From Pleurotus ostreatus/Saccharomyces cerevisiae fusant (Eukaryota > Opisthokonta), in NCBI GenBank assembly GCA_024196135.1, contig JAMQCK010000092.1, positions 1 through 64,000 of the forward strand: a stretch of DNA of 64,000 bases, read 5' to 3'. A program made the translations under genes and the position numbers. Position 1 is the first letter of the stretch. Every line of letters begins with the position of its first letter. The notes beneath the pieces are model-generated. The model searched no databases. It saw only the letters and a program-made list of their open reading frames with translations, and had not been told where the DNA came from. Of the stretch, positions 12,101 through 24,277 are shown one piece after another.

Positions 12101-12863
12101 ACTGGAAACCACAAAGTCGCTGGGCGCGGAGGTGCAGAGCGAGTATAGGTACTTCCAGCGCACCGTTGCGTCAACCTCGCGAGATATCGATGGCATGGCG
12201 ACTCGTGTTGCCTCTGGTGTAAGTGATTCTCCTCGTTTTCCGGAACCCATCACTGATGTATCTCTGCAGTCCTCGAGCCTCGAGAGCGGCATCGAGACGT
12301 ACCAGCAAACCGCTGCGTCTCACTTGTCCTCTGTCCAGAAGTCAGCCGCGACTCTGGCCGAGCAGGGCACGAAGGAAGATGCACCGACGAATATGACGCC
12401 CCGCAAGCGCGCTTGGGACTACGAGGACGAGTGGGAGTTGACAAAGCCGCGAGAGGAGCTGCTGCGCGAATGGCGGGCGAAGGGGATGTCCTCTGTCGGC
12501 AGCGAGACCTTCATCGCTGAGCACGTACCCTTACCAGAGGAGGAAGTGCTGCGGTCGCCCGACAGTGGCATAGCCTCCGCGGCAACCTCGCGAGTGCCGA
12601 CGCCCACGCCGGCCGCAAGGGTCTCCTCGATACCGTCTTCGCCGGAGTCTGTCGCGCCCTCGGTTGCGTCGATGGCCCCGTCCGTAGCCTCTTCATCTAC
12701 CTCCTCCTTGGCGCGCCCACCAGCAGACCCGCCAGCCGCGCCACCGACCCGCATGGCCCATAGGCGGACCAACAGCAAGTTGGGCGGGATCCCTGCGCCG
12801 TCAATAGGAACGTTAACGGATGCACGGATTGTATACACGACACGGTCTCGTCGGGTACGATGA
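9153..12863 (+). CDS. kinesin-5 (BimC/Cut7/Eg5 family) mitotic motor
   Basis: Bipolar spindle motor that slides antiparallel microtubules apart. Five exons: 9153-9625, 9681-11832, 11885-12017, 12067-12218 and 12270-12863. They sum to 1,167 aa. The motor domain lies at about residues 45-440, with P-loop GQTGTGKTHTMQGD (interrupted by intron 1), switch I NDHSSRSHSVF, switch II DLAGSENIGRSGAENKRA and HVPYRESKLTRLLQDS. The Elf1-proximal N-terminus is short and basic. Long coiled-coil stretches follow. The tail has a BimC box, NMTPRKRAWDYEDEW followed by TKPREELL, with the TP threonine that Cdk1 phosphorylates in this family. A Ser/Pro-rich, disordered end follows. The SENIGRSGAENKRAREAG stretch and the BimC box separate it from kinesin-1. 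Confidence 0.96.
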
Positions 12864-15637
12864 CCGTCGTCGGATCCGATAGATGTTGACGCACGATGCT
12901 TTATGATTTCGCTGTCCGTTGTTCGCTGTAACTTAGCCATGTCGGCGCAACCTACCTACTGTATCATACCCTCTACACTGCTATGGATCCGATCTTTGGC
13001 TGGACGTGTTTGGTGTGCGAATGTTCAGGTTGAAGACGTCTGTAGGATGAATTGATGCGAAAACAAGTACTTCGTGCTTCGAAGCAGGTGAGACCTGTAC
13101 ACGTTACCACATGTGAAGAGGCGCAGAACGGAGAAGGATATGGTACTATGGCTGAGCTGCTGTTTCGCCTTCGTGGCTTGCGCCGACTTAGGACGCACCA
13201 CAGAGCCATTTTGGTGTCCTTCACGGTGTTGGCTATCGTGCTTCATTACGAATGCGATGCAGAAGCAGAGGGACAACGCTAGGACGTATCAGGGGAGGTG
13301 TGGGAACGGTGTCGCAGCGACCGTCGGCATTCTGAACAAAAAGGGCAATCACCGTTTGTGATCATGCGAACGAGATCTCAGATCTATTATCTTGGATTTG
13401 AAATCTCGATTGCTGGACATGTAAATTACAATGTCTGAGTTGCCAAAGGTGAAGAGGAAGAAACAATCATCTATACATGTGTAAAGGAACCGCGAGGCAG
13501 GCAGCGCCGAGGCTCTATGCGAAGAAGCGAACCTGGAGTGATAAGGTCAGTGAAAAAATCTGCTGACGGGCTATATGGTACTTATCTCAGAGACTGCCGC
13601 GTACGCCGCATCCCGGTCGTCGTCAAGCACGCCCTTACGTCCGCAAACCTCCCGAGCCCACGGGAGACCCATTAGAGGCCGCAAGTACGGGGGACGAGTG
13701 ACTATTACCGTGCACGACCCAGACACGATCGTGAGTCGGTACTTCAGCGGTCGGTCGCTAGCCCAGCCTTAGCAGCCCCGCACTGAAGAAGCACCAGGGT
13801 CTGTCTGCGCAGGCCAGACAGCCACGCCACACTACCGTGTCCGAGCCAGCCGCTAGAGAAAGGGGCTGTATCTGTGTAGATGGTCAATCGTCTGGAGAAG
13901 TCAAGGCGACAATGGACGTATCTTCAACAATTACATGTACGCTACGCCTGGTCAGGACTCAACGCCGTCAGCCGCACCCGCATAAAGCGAAGCATCTTGA
14001 GCGGGGACGGGTGAGTCGGACCCCGCACCCAGTCAGCAGTGACAACAAGGCGCTGCAGCAAGCGGTCGTTCACGGCCTCGAACAGCCCCGCAATACCGGA
14101 GCACCTTACGGGAGGCAGTCGCGCAGGGCGACGGCTCTCGCGGGCGATAGTGGGTAGCAAGCTTCCACTAAAGCTTGCCAGAGGGGACTGGGGCGCCGCT
14201 GATGGTGGAATATGACCTATGTGGAAAGTCAGTAAGGTAGACGATGGATGGAGGAAAGGACTTACCTTCGAGACGGGGCAAGATAAGGACCAACTGCGAG
14301 GCTAGCGCGGCCTTTATCTTACGAGAAAGGAAAAGGAGAAGCTGTTAAGCTTGTTTGAGACTCGCATGCCATCAGTCTCAGCGTAAGCAGGACAATTCAT
14401 GGAGGGTGCAGATCGTAGACCTGACCACTGAATGCGGGAAGCTGATCTATCATTGGATAGTTGTCGCATGCGTTCAGCCAGCGAAAGTGCACTGTCCTGA
14501 GAACGAGAGTGTATCCGCGTGTAGAGGAAGAACGGCATTCGAACTGGCAATGCGTCGTACATCCTGACTATTCAAAATCAGTAAGCCAGGCCTAATACTT
14601 GCCTGTAGACTATCCTGTTGAGATACGAAAACGCGAGTAGCGTTGGATAGCGAAGTAGCGGCGTGGGATCCCGACCCAAAAAGTTACGTGAAGATGCCAT
14701 TCACGCAAAGGCGATATTAGTCTTGGCCATAGCGAGCATGCAGTGAGTGGCACAAGCTTGCTTGAAAGCTTGGTATACATGAGGAGCAATTAGCAGGCAA
14801 CGTGCGGTCTGCAAGGGCAGATTGGCGCTCACAACCAACAACGATTTGCCTCGGGTCCGAAAAGAGCCCACGGTCATGTGACCATGTTCGCAAAGGAGGT
14901 GGACCATGAACCGTGGCGGAGCGCCACGTGAAGTACGACGATATATAGCTATAGCGTATCTCTACCTCCAGTCCTCTTCTTGAGTCTCAATTACAGATGT
15001 ACTCGTCTCTGGCAATTTCCCCGCATTGGATACTCGAGCGGCGAAGCGGGGATATTCGTGCCGACTCAGCTATCCACTCTGGTGCCCCGGGACAACGCGT
15101 AAAAACCACAAGTCATCTGTTTACGTTCGCGAGCATACCTCCCCAGTGCGCTGCAAAGGTCCGGATAAATCGTGTCAAAAAGAAATTCGAATTTGCCATA
15201 TTTTTTATGGTCACTCGCAACGGTCTTGGACAGTTGTCGTAGTACATCAAATACCATGTGCATGGAGACAATACGCGCACACAATGCAACATTGATTGCT
15301 CGCTGCACTCTGAGGCCGACATATTACGCCGGATTATTATGGCCCGGCATTTCCCGCAACATGTTCCCGCGACATGTTCCCGCGACGTGTTACCTCGGCA
15401 TGTTGTGTTGGACTGTTTTCCGACTTGGTCTTGTACTCGGACGCCAAAGTTGGTATGTATGACATGTTCATTCGTCCCAGTGGGGTCGTGATGGAATAGC
15501 ACAACAATGTAAATTAGCCGCAAGAGCGCGAAGTAGCAGGACAACAAGATTATGTGGCAAAGGAACAGAAAATGCAAAACCCGATACAGCAGTATTTCCC
15601 GGAGCTCGACGACATAGTACATGTCCTTCGCAACGCG
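12864..15637. other. gene-poor interval of 2.8 kb
   Basis: No gene I can support. Only scattered short ORFs without family resemblance occur. At 13.6-14.2 kb the DNA is GC-richer and shows weak internal similarity (CAGCCCCGCA near 13770 and again near 14090), which could be a decayed mobile element. Near 14940 there is an AT-rich ATATATAGCTATAG stretch. A 13-bp tandem repeat is listed separately. No tRNA fold was seen by eye. Confidence 0.4.
15359..15392. repeat. 13-bp tandem repeat
   Basis: ACATGTTCCCGCG occurs twice head-to-tail (15359-15371 and 15372-15384), followed by the partial copy ACGTGTTA and preceded by a partial TTCCCGCA. It is intergenic, with no known role. Confidence 0.8.
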
Positions 15638-16317
15638 CTAACCGTCTCTGATGCTACTAATAGTAGCGATGGCGTCGGGGACCACGACAGGAGCGGCGCT
15701 GGTGGATGCCGCGGCCTCTACATTGTGATCCTCGATGGGCAGGCGGTGGTGATGCGAGAAGACCTGAAGGTTGGTGAGCGGATCAGCGAGCCAGCTAAGC
15801 AGGAGACGGGTTCGTACTCTGATGTCCTTCTCGAGACAGTAGTAGCCCCACCACAGACGTGCAGCTGCGACGCTGAAAGGGATGTTGGGCAGCATCCGCA
15901 AAATGGGGTGCCGACGTTGTCCCCACACGACGCCCTCTAGGTCATGCTTCCTCTCGTCGAGCTTTGCCAGTCTGTGCGAGGAGGCTATGTAATCGGCGGT
16001 CAAGATGCGTGAAACGACCTACCTCTTGTGAAGCTCTGCAAGGGTGGGGACGTCGTGGGGGGGCGGACAGACAGACGGTCTTGGACATTCCTCGGGAACT
16101 TTGGAGAGGCGAGCGTGTACCATCGTATGTCCGTGCCCGCAGATCTTGAGCAGGTTGGGCGGCGACAAGATATACAGTATCACGGCGGCGATGCACGCCA
16201 CCACTAGGGCGATCGATGTATACACGACCCAAGGACTGACGCCCTGCACATCGACTTCCTGCGCGGTGTGAGTGAATGCGCTGGGAAGCTACAAGATTCT
16301 CTCACCACCGGGGGCAT
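15638..16317 (-). CDS. small single-pass membrane protein, unknown function
   Basis: Three exons inferred from splice sites. The first has only 12 coding bases (ATG at 16315-16317, MPPV), then a 47-nt intron (16259-16305). The second exon reads EVDVQGVSPWVVYTS and the third ends at TAG 15638-15640. All joints keep frame. The one clear transmembrane helix is near residues 13-35 (WVVYTSIALVVACIAAVILYI) and has a short N-terminus, as in type III or signal-anchor proteins. The following segment is Cys/Pro/His-rich (KICGHGH, CPRPSVCPPPHD). The C-terminal part holds a hydrophobic stretch (AAARLWWGYYCL) and ends in an Ala/Ser/Val-rich tail. I do not recognise the family. The extremely short first exon makes the N-terminus the least certain part. 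Confidence 0.65.
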
Positions 16318-17141
16318 GGTGGTAGTGTGCTGGAGAGGCGGGCGTGTCGACACCTTTTTATATGAGTGCAAACCGGTCGGGGAAGGTCAGAAAGGGGCTG
16401 ATTGCCGTCATAAGTGCAGGCGCAGTCCTCGAGGCCGCATTAGAGGATGCCGGCGGATTGATGATGTGTAGCCAAGTATGCCACTGGAATTGCCCATGGG
16501 CCCGTTGGAGGTATTGAATTGAGATCAAGATGCGCGATGGTTAGAAGCTGTGGGAGGTGGTGAAGCACTGCTTCTAAATGTACAGCGTGCGAACCTTCTC
16601 TTCGACACGTACGGCCCTTTGTTTACGCGCCAATTGTGTACGGGTTGCAGCACTCGCCGACTGTCATGTCGGTGAAGTCGATTCAGATGCTGCGTAATCT
16701 GGGGTTGATCGCGTCGAAATAAGGATGCTGAAAGTATTGCCCACCACAATATCTTGCACATGTGGAGAATATACAAGCGGAAGGTCTTCCGACATCAAGA
16801 GTGTTGACGAGCGCTTGTAGTTGCACCCCGCCCTCGAAGCATGAAGGTAGGCACATACCATGAGAGATGGTCGTTAATCTGCTCCATCCATTGAGCGCCA
16901 AGGATCATCACTCGCCGTTGGATCTCGTCGAGCACAGGCGCTCAAGTAAGCGCTCAAGCTAGCTGTTGTTACGGCAAACCCCGCAGCCTGTGTGCGGGTG
17001 TGGGTCCCCGCGTCACCGGCGCCGGAGGCCGGTTCGCGTGGCGTGCGGCGTCGCGATCTGGGACTTGGGCGGGAGGGCGCTCAGCAGCTCACCACCTTCC
17101 GTCACGTCCTCACTCGACGCGGGCGTCGTCAGGCGATACTT
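16318..17141. other. divergent promoter region, membrane protein / Trs120
   Basis: No gene seen over 0.8 kb. It holds the upstream regions of the minus-strand membrane protein and the plus-strand Trs120 gene. Short minus-strand ORFs at 16.5-16.9 kb show no recognisable domain. Confidence 0.45.
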
Positions 17142-20100
17142 ATGGATGTACATGCATTCGCGTCCCTAGCTCAGGTCCGAATTCTCCTCGTCCCCGTCGG
17201 CAACATCACGCCCCAGGCATTCGAGTCGTACGCGGCCGAGATCAGAAGCTTTGAACAGATACGCCTGGGCGACATTTCCGCCGACAGCAAGGATGAGCGA
17301 GGTGCGTGAGGGACTCTTTCAGCTGGTGCATGTGCTGAGTAGATTGCAGCCCGCTTTATGCCGAATCCGCTGTCGACCGGTCATCTTCACCTGAGCTTCC
17401 CGACGCACCCACCTCCCTCGTCACATACGCCCTTGTCCCTCCTCCGTCCCTCACACTTCCCTCTCGCCGTCATTGGAATTGCAACTTGCTCGCGCACGGA
17501 CACGCTGAACAGCATACGCGCCAAGTTCAACGCTGCTCTACTCGACATCTTCCCTGCTGGCGACATGTATCCATTAGCACGCAGCTGCTTCGTATTCGAA
17601 GAGAGCGACACGAACACCAACCTTGATCATGGGGACGACATCTCACTAGTCGTCATTCCTAGCATGCTGGGGAACAAGAAGCTCTATATTGGGACCAAGT
17701 TGGCTGATCTATGCTCGCATATCCTGGGGGAGTTCGGCACGCTGGTGAGCTATCTTCACATCGAGCGCGATGTCGTGTCTAACGCATATAGGTGCAAACT
17801 CTAGAGAGCCCGCAGGGTAACGAGTACCTCAACGCCTCCCTCATGCCCGTCCTTCCGCCATTATCGGAGATACCTGCTTCCCTCGACAAGGGAATGCCCG
17901 ACCTGCCGATGAGGGACTCCCTTCCCCCATTGCCCACGCATAACAGCCAGCCAGACATCTCGAGATCGTTCACGCTCAGCCCTGCACCCAACATGAAGCG
18001 CACGAGCTCGATACCGAGTCGACAATCCACTTTGGGCCTCCCCACACAATCGAAGAAACGCAGTAGCGGGATTGGCGTAGCTTCATCACCGGGACGCCTC
18101 TTCAAGGTCTTCGGCGACTTCTTCTTGCTTGCTGGGCGGACAGCAGATGCTGATATCTGGTACGCTGATGGGTAATCATGCGGTCGAAATTAGGTCTGAT
18201 GATGCGAAGGTACAATGAGGCTTTGCAAGTCTTCAAAACGTCACCAGATCCACCATGGCAAGCCTCGGCTCTCGAAGGTCTGGCGACGATCGCGGTCGTC
18301 GATGCCTGGTCTGCTGGACAGGGTCTCGTCAGTACTTGTCATCCCTCTCATCTTGATTATACTCACTTTGACCAGCAAACCTCCATGCACACGACCTCCA
18401 CGAAAGTACCCTGGGCCGACACTGCCGACAAACTCTCCCAGGCCATTGTTTTCTACAACAAACCTCCCACCTTCGACGCCGACGATTACCTCCCCCTCCT
18501 CTCTTACCTCTACACCCGCGCCGTCCTCCGCCACACCTCCCTCCTCTTCTCCCTCTGGTCCGCCAAGGGCTGGGGCCCTCTCGCCTTCAGCGCAATGCTC
18601 CACCCCGGCCCCGCGCCCTACATCCCGCCCACCCTCGCGCATGCCGACGCGGCGTCCGTGCAGCACCTCGAGCGCCTGAGCTTGCTATCGGGCATCTCCC
18701 GGGCGACCATCTCGTCGACGCTCGCGCAGGTGCACGGCCCGTGGCTGCTGCACCTCGGCGCGCGCGAGCGCATCGCGGTGCTCGAGACGACGGCGAGTAT
18801 CTACGGCTCTATTGGCTACAAACGGAAACAGGCATACATCCTGCGCGAAGTCCTCGGCTGCATCCTCGACCTCCTCGTCTGCGGGCGCGAAGAAGACGCC
18901 GCGCCCGCGATGAACGGTCTGCACTCCGCCCTCCCCTCCATCGACACCAACGGCGATGGCGGTTTACGAAAGTCAAGCCGCGGCGACGTCGGCGTGCGCC
19001 AGAGCGAGAGCGCGGAGGGGAATGCGGGGGTCTTGCGCGTGCTGAAGCATGTGTGCCGGGTGTTCGGGATCGATCTGGAGGCGGTGAAGATTCTGGAGGG
19101 CGCGGATCCACGGGCGTCGCAGGTGGCGCAGAAGGGGGCTGCGCCGACGATCGGGGAGATCGACCAGGATGCGCTGTCGGCGTATCAGGAGCCGTATGGG
19201 TGGCCGGAGCTGCAGGTGGGCGTGCTGAGGGAGGCGGTGGCGGTGGCGAAGGCGTTGCCGGGTGCGTGTTATTATGAATTCTAGAGTGGCTGGGGAAGCT
19301 GATGAGATGATTGCTAGATTACCCTGCTGTAGCGCAGTTCTCGCTGTCATGCCTGAAAACACTGCAGAATATCCTCGATCCGGGAGACCAGTACTACCTC
19401 TACAACACTAGCGCAAGTGCCCTTGTAACCGCACAACGAAGAGGAGAACATAAAGTTGTAGAATATTGGTCCGGCCGACCAGCTTTGAGTATTACACCTG
19501 TGCAGTATGTGCATCTTGTCGCTCATGATTTGGCCAACGCTCACCTTGATGTATAGACTGCCGCTCATGAAGATGCCTCTGGAGAAGCCAATTTCGGCGC
19601 TACAATTACGAGCGTCAGATGTTGCACCTATCCTGACCGGCGCGACCGACCCCTTCCTGTACAACCCAAGACGAGCAACGGCGCAAGGGAGGACATTGAT
19701 CGTGCAGCACGAGGCCGTCGAGTTCATTTTGATACTGCATAACCCCTTCGTCTTTGACCTGGAGTTGCAATCCGTCTCCCTCAGGTGAGCATAAGAACTT
19801 GGCCTAGGGGTATCTTAGCTGACATAATCCTCTCGTAGCACATCTGGCGTCCCCTTTATCTCCCAGTCCTCACGCGCCGTCATCCCCGCCAGCTCCTACC
19901 ACCGCCTCGTCCTATCAGGCAAAGCCGCCGAGCCCGGTATGCTCACCGTCCGCGGCTGCATCGTCCAAGCACCCGGCGGCGCGCCCTGCGAGTTCGTTAT
20001 CCCCGTACCCTCCGAGGAATCGGAGGAGCGCATCTCGCGCAAGAAGAGCGCGCTTACTTGCGAGAGCGGACGAGCGAAGCATCCGGGACTGGGTAGCCAG

Positions 20101-21894
20101 CCGTGGGCGCGACCGCCGATACGGACGCGGGCGGAGACGAAGAGCGCGCGGAACAGCTCACCGGTGCAGTTGTTGGAGTTCAAGGTGGTGCCGGAGTTGC
20201 CGTTGATGAGGATAAGGAGGACGTCGGTGATGCATGGGGCGTTGATGCTTTATGAAGGGGAGAGGTGAGCACAGTCTGCTTCCCGTGGTGGTCTAAGTTG
20301 ACCGATGAGCAACTTGTTCAGATCCGTCATCCGCCTAACCCTGGAGAACGTCTCCCACCTCCCCGTCGACTTCATCCGCCTCGCCTTCGACGACTCGACC
20401 ATCGCCCCCGCCCAACAAGCCCTCTCCGAAGGCGAGCTCTCCGTCTTCGACACCTACGAGACCGAGTACGACCTCCTCCACCGCCCGCTCTTCTCCTGGA
20501 ACAAGGACGACGCGCAGAACGTCGCGCCCGGGCAGAAGACCACCCTCAACATCGTGTCCTACGGGAAAGTCGGCTGGTGAGCGACGCGTGCCGTCATGCT
20601 TTTTGCTGTTGTCGAACCGGCCTGACGTGTCTAGCTCAGCACGGAAGGGACCATACATATTTCGTATGCGTATGTGTTTCGGGGGAAGAAGGAAGGCGGT
20701 GAGGGGGATGGGGAGGGTGGGGAAGGAGAGTCACCGACGCCGGATGTGTTCCACACAAGACAGTTGTCGTATCCGGTGCTGGTGACCGTGTACCAGATGC
20801 TGCAGGTGTCGGCGATGGACGTGTTGCCGTTTCCGGCGTATGTGCCGCCGCCGGGGGCGTCCGGGCGACAAGCGCGTGCGAATGTGGCCATCGACGATGA
20901 GAGCGGGGACGGGTGGTGTTTGTTCTCGGTCGAGGTGCGAAATTCGTATGGGCAGCCTTTCGAGGTGTACTTTGATCGGGTGCTGGATGGTGAGTTGGGG
21001 TTGGTTCGTAATCTTGGTGAAGGACGCTGACTGTCACTAGGTGCGCCAGCTGCGACGTCGTCGGTGACGATATCACCGGGGTCAACATCGAGGTGAGTAT
21101 GCGCTAGTAAAAAAATTATACAGTGTAATTGACGAGTCTTCAGGATCGTGTTGCCTATAAAGCGATTACTATTGCCTGCCGACCTGCTCTCCCAACCCAT
21201 ACCCACCCTATCGGATCGTCAGTTTGTCGTCAGCAAGGAGAAACTTCCCGCGGAGCAAGACCGATTACAACGCGAACTGTTCTGGTATCGGGAAGAGCTC
21301 TTCAAGTGCATTTGTGGCCGATGGCGGGAGGTCAGTGGCGCTTATATTGTCTGTCATTTCGTTTATCCTGACGTGTTTCTGTAGTCCGGCGGAACGCGCG
21401 ACGGCGAGCTATCATTGAGGCAACAACGACTGACGATGTCTGCCCTGGATGTGTTGCGGCTGGAAGAGACGGATATCGACCTCTCCCTCTACACGCACGA
21501 CGATGATGGCGAGGAGCACGTCGTGCCAAAACGAGCAGGGATCTTCTACCCACCTCCGAACGAGTTCGTCAACCTGCGATGCAGGGTGCGAAATTTGACC
21601 GGTAAGCTTGCTCGTACGCATCCCTCGCCCATGTTCTCATCAATATTCACAGGCAAGCCAATCTCATGCACCCTCGATCTGGGATTGCCACCAACGGAGG
21701 ACTTCATCCACGATGGAGGGACCAACGGCATCCCAATCGGCGAGCTGGCACCGGGCGAGGATGGCGAGGTCGAAGTCGGGGTGTGCTTCTTGGCGCACGG
21801 ACGGTTCGAGATCACTGCGCAGGCGAAGGTCTTCGCCGGGGACGATATGCGTCCTAGTATGAAGCGGTTGACAGCCCTGGTAAAGGGTAGTTGA
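17142..21894 (+). CDS. TRS120: TRAPPII complex subunit Trs120 / TRAPPC9
   Basis: Subunit specific to the TRAPPII guanine-nucleotide exchange complex for the Rab GTPases Ypt31/32 (Rab11) at the late Golgi. The start MDVHAFASLAQVRILLVPVG matches the family N-terminus. Many exons follow, joined by 50-60-nt introns. Recognisable blocks include PLAVIGIATCSRTD, RLFKVFGDFFLLAGRTADADIWY, RYNEALQVFKTSPDPPWQAS, ALEGLATIAVVDAW, HHLGARERIAVLETTASIYG-like text near 18,760, then HVCRVFGIDLE. After these comes the beta-rich C-terminal half (PLEKPISALQLRAS, EFILILHNPFVFDLELQSVSL, VEVRNSYGQPFEVYF). It ends with MKRLTALVKGS and TGA at 21894. The acidic Gly/Glu-rich insert near 20,690-20,740 is probably a disordered loop. 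About 1,300 aa is typical for fungal Trs120. Confidence 0.9.
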
Positions 21895-22164
21895 TCTTGT
21901 TATGGCCTGGCCATCATGCATCATGACTTTGGGCAGTAATGTATGTGTTGGCTCGAGGGACGCAACGCCCCCCAGGACGCGAAATGTTCCAGAGACGCTG
22001 TTCTGTATATACCTATGTAGTGACGCCGGCGGTACATTATCGAGATACTTGTACAGAGTTGTCCACAGAGCAAGAGCGCCTAGTCTTGGGCGTTTCGAGG
22101 CACCGTCCACGTTGTCGCGGCGCGAAGGGGAAGGCGATATGGGCTATGAGCGTCGTCAACCACA

Positions 22165-22720
22165 CTAGTCGAATTCCGAGTCTTCCTGCTTGAATGCTGC
22201 TGAGTATGCAAGGATCGTTCCGTATACGAGTCTGCGAGAAGATCCGTCAGCGAGGATGCCGGGTCGAGATAGGGCGGGTAACACACCCTCCACCAATGAT
22301 CGACATGACACAGGCTGCGGGGTAGATGACCTCTGAGTGGGTGAGGACGATGGGGAGCGCGAAGCCGGTGACGACGAATATGGAGGTGATGAAGCGTCCG
22401 AGGTCTACGGGGCCCCCGCCGCCTTCATACGACCCGCCGAATTCATCCTGTCCGCAGTGCGAGAAGAGCGCGTTCGGGAGGGGGGCAAGGACGAATGTCA
22501 GTGCTGGAGTATGTCCATATCAGTAGAGGGCTTGCATGAGATGCACACTACGCACCAACGAGAAGGGGGAGCCAGTTCGCCCAGAGCGCGCACGAGAGGA
22601 TGATGAGTAGGAAGCCGACCGCGAGCACGAAGGAGAGCAGGATAACGGCTAAGGTCATTCGTGTCAGTGACTCTTCTCCTTGATAGCTCAAAAATACTCA
22701 CTCTTGAGTCCTGCGGCCAT
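22165..22720 (-). CDS. VPS55: Vps55 / LEPROT-family endosomal membrane protein
   Basis: Small four-helix membrane protein that works with Vps68 in late endosome-to-vacuole sorting. Exons join from the ATG at 22718-22720: MAAGLK, then TVILLSFVLAVGFLLIILSC, WANWLPLLVALTFVLAPLPN, ALFSHCGQD, GRFITSIFVVTGFALPIVL, THSEVIYPAACVMSIIGGG, and LVYGTILAYSAAF ending KQEDSEFD with TAG at 22165-22167. The LAPLPN motif, the SEVI/ACxMSxxGG stretch and the roughly 135-aa length are those of the family. It lies convergent with and 270 bp from Trs120, so two trafficking genes are neighbours. Confidence 0.93.
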
Positions 22721-23433
22721 GACTATGTACGACTGGAGCGAAGGCGACGACGACGAGCGTGATGGCGCAGGCCAAGCGCAGACGCGGAGGCAGTCCGGCC
22801 TGCGGCACTTGCCGGGCCCTCTTCAACCTACCACGTGATGGCTTTCAACCTTGCCTCCTACTCTCATAGCTGCTCTGACGCGAATCACGCAGCGTGCGGG
22901 CTGTTTGCAGAATTAATGAATATTACTGGCTTGCTCTTATACCAAATCCTCCTCAAGAACACCTTCGGCAATTTTGGTCAGATAATTCTAGCTCTAGCTT
23001 GACAGCGAGTCTGCTTCTTGCATCGGCCTTCCCCATTCCGCAGATGTCACGGTATCAAACCATAGGCACTGTAGTATTCGAGGCTTATCTGGCTCAGGAG
23101 TGAGCCATATTGTTGGTATGATCCCCACCTCTCTGCACTACTGACGAAATCAATAGCGACGGCAGGTACAGGCTGACCACTAGCGCACGCCCGATAGTAG
23201 GATCTTGGGAGATGGACAGACACCGCTAAACTGGGTATAAGAGCAATTTATGATCAGGGCATCTCCTATGCTCCGATGCACCTCACCGTTCTTCCGCCTT
23301 TGACAGTAGTCCCCCGATCCTCGCAAGTCCCGGCCGCTAGCGTGCAAGGTCCACAGCAGTGCAAGGGTATAAAGCTCAGGCTCTCGAGGGAGATATCGGT
23401 CTACATTTCTCGCCTTGTAACCCCCTTGCACAC
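22721..23433. other. intergenic, divergent promoters
   Basis: No gene seen. It holds the upstream regions of Vps55 (minus) and of the alpha/beta-barrel gene (plus). Short ORFs around 22,894-23,100 lack any recognisable domain. Confidence 0.45.
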
Positions 23434-24273
23434 ATGGCGATTCTCGAGCTCTTCGCCACCTCTGGCTTCGATGAAGCTGCATATCTTGAAGCTGTCAAAG
23501 ACGCCGTCAAGGCCATAGGCGAACGTCTTGCACTGTGAGTTTCCCATGGGGCTTCTCTGCCTCGACTCTTCGCTGAACCTACCCTCGTTCACAGAGCCTA
23601 CGCTGGTCAACAAATTGAGAACCCCGCCTACGTGCACTGGGCCCTGCGTGAGTTCCATGATGCCGTATCTCTGCACGATTTTGCTCACCGTCATTCTCCC
23701 GCATCTCCCAGAATGGACCTCCCTCGCCGCCCGCGACTCCTCCGTCCAAAATGGAACCTACAAGCGCCTCCTAGACGCCGCAGGATCCACGCTACCACGC
23801 GACCCCGTCGTAGTCACCCTAAAGGCGACCCAGCACGACACGCTCGCTAGCATCCTACGTACTCCCGTGCCCGAGTTCGCTGCCACCAGGATGAAGAATG
23901 TGGCGGAGCGCACGGAGGCGCGGCAGACGCTCGACGGATTGCTGGCTGGGGCACACGAGCGGGCAACACAGGGCGAGCTGGCGCTAACGGCGGTGGACGA
24001 CGAAGATGTCATCGTCTATGTGGTCGGATGGAACTCGATGGAGGTGCGTGCTCGTTCCTTTTCTGCCGCGCTCGTTCCCTTTCAGCCGTGTCGGTCGTTT
24101 CTTCCCCGCCGCGTCGAGTTTAACGTGGACATCGTCGTTGCTGACTATCAGACCGCCTTATCCAGGACTACCAAGCGGAACGATCGAAGCCATCGCAGAA
24201 AGCCAAGGCTGAAGCGGCGTTGACGCGGATGGAGCTGCTTTACGTGGCCCACTGCTCGAAGAGGATTATTTGA
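23434..24273 (+). CDS. predicted dimeric alpha/beta-barrel (ABM-like) protein
   Basis: Four exons. MAILELFATSGFDEAAYLEAVKD starts at 23434. Introns follow at GERLAL/A and at HWAL/QW, and a third splits GWNSME from DYQAERS. The last exon ends at TGA 24271-24273. The first half reads like the antibiotic-biosynthesis-monooxygenase-type fold of basidiomycete proteins: helix, strand, then QQIENPAYVHWALQWTSLAARD, with the typical W-x-S/T loop. A second such half (TPVEFAATRM-like text, then DEDVIVYVVGWNSMED) suggests two fused half-barrels in one chain. I chose the distal acceptor near 24172 because it gives a long Lys/Ala/Glu helix (AERSKPSQKAKAEAALTRM). The nearer one would give a basic tail and an earlier stop. 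No catalytic residue can be assigned. Confidence 0.65.
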
Positions 24274-24277
24274 GACA

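Noticed and set aside
15113..15622. 169-aa minus-strand ORF with a hydrophobic start
   Set aside because: It lies in AT-rich intergenic DNA just past a gene stop and has no family resemblance. Chance hydrophobicity is more likely.
16525..16861. Short minus-strand ORFs between the membrane protein and Trs120
   Set aside because: No conserved domain and no splice joins that improve them.
22894..23103. 69-aa ORF upstream of the alpha/beta-barrel gene
   Set aside because: No conserved features. The next gene has a clear own start at 23434.
17142..24273. Secondary-metabolite or other functional gene cluster
   Set aside because: Neighbouring genes are housekeeping trafficking factors without biosynthetic enzymes. 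The adjacency of Trs120 and Vps55 is probably chance.
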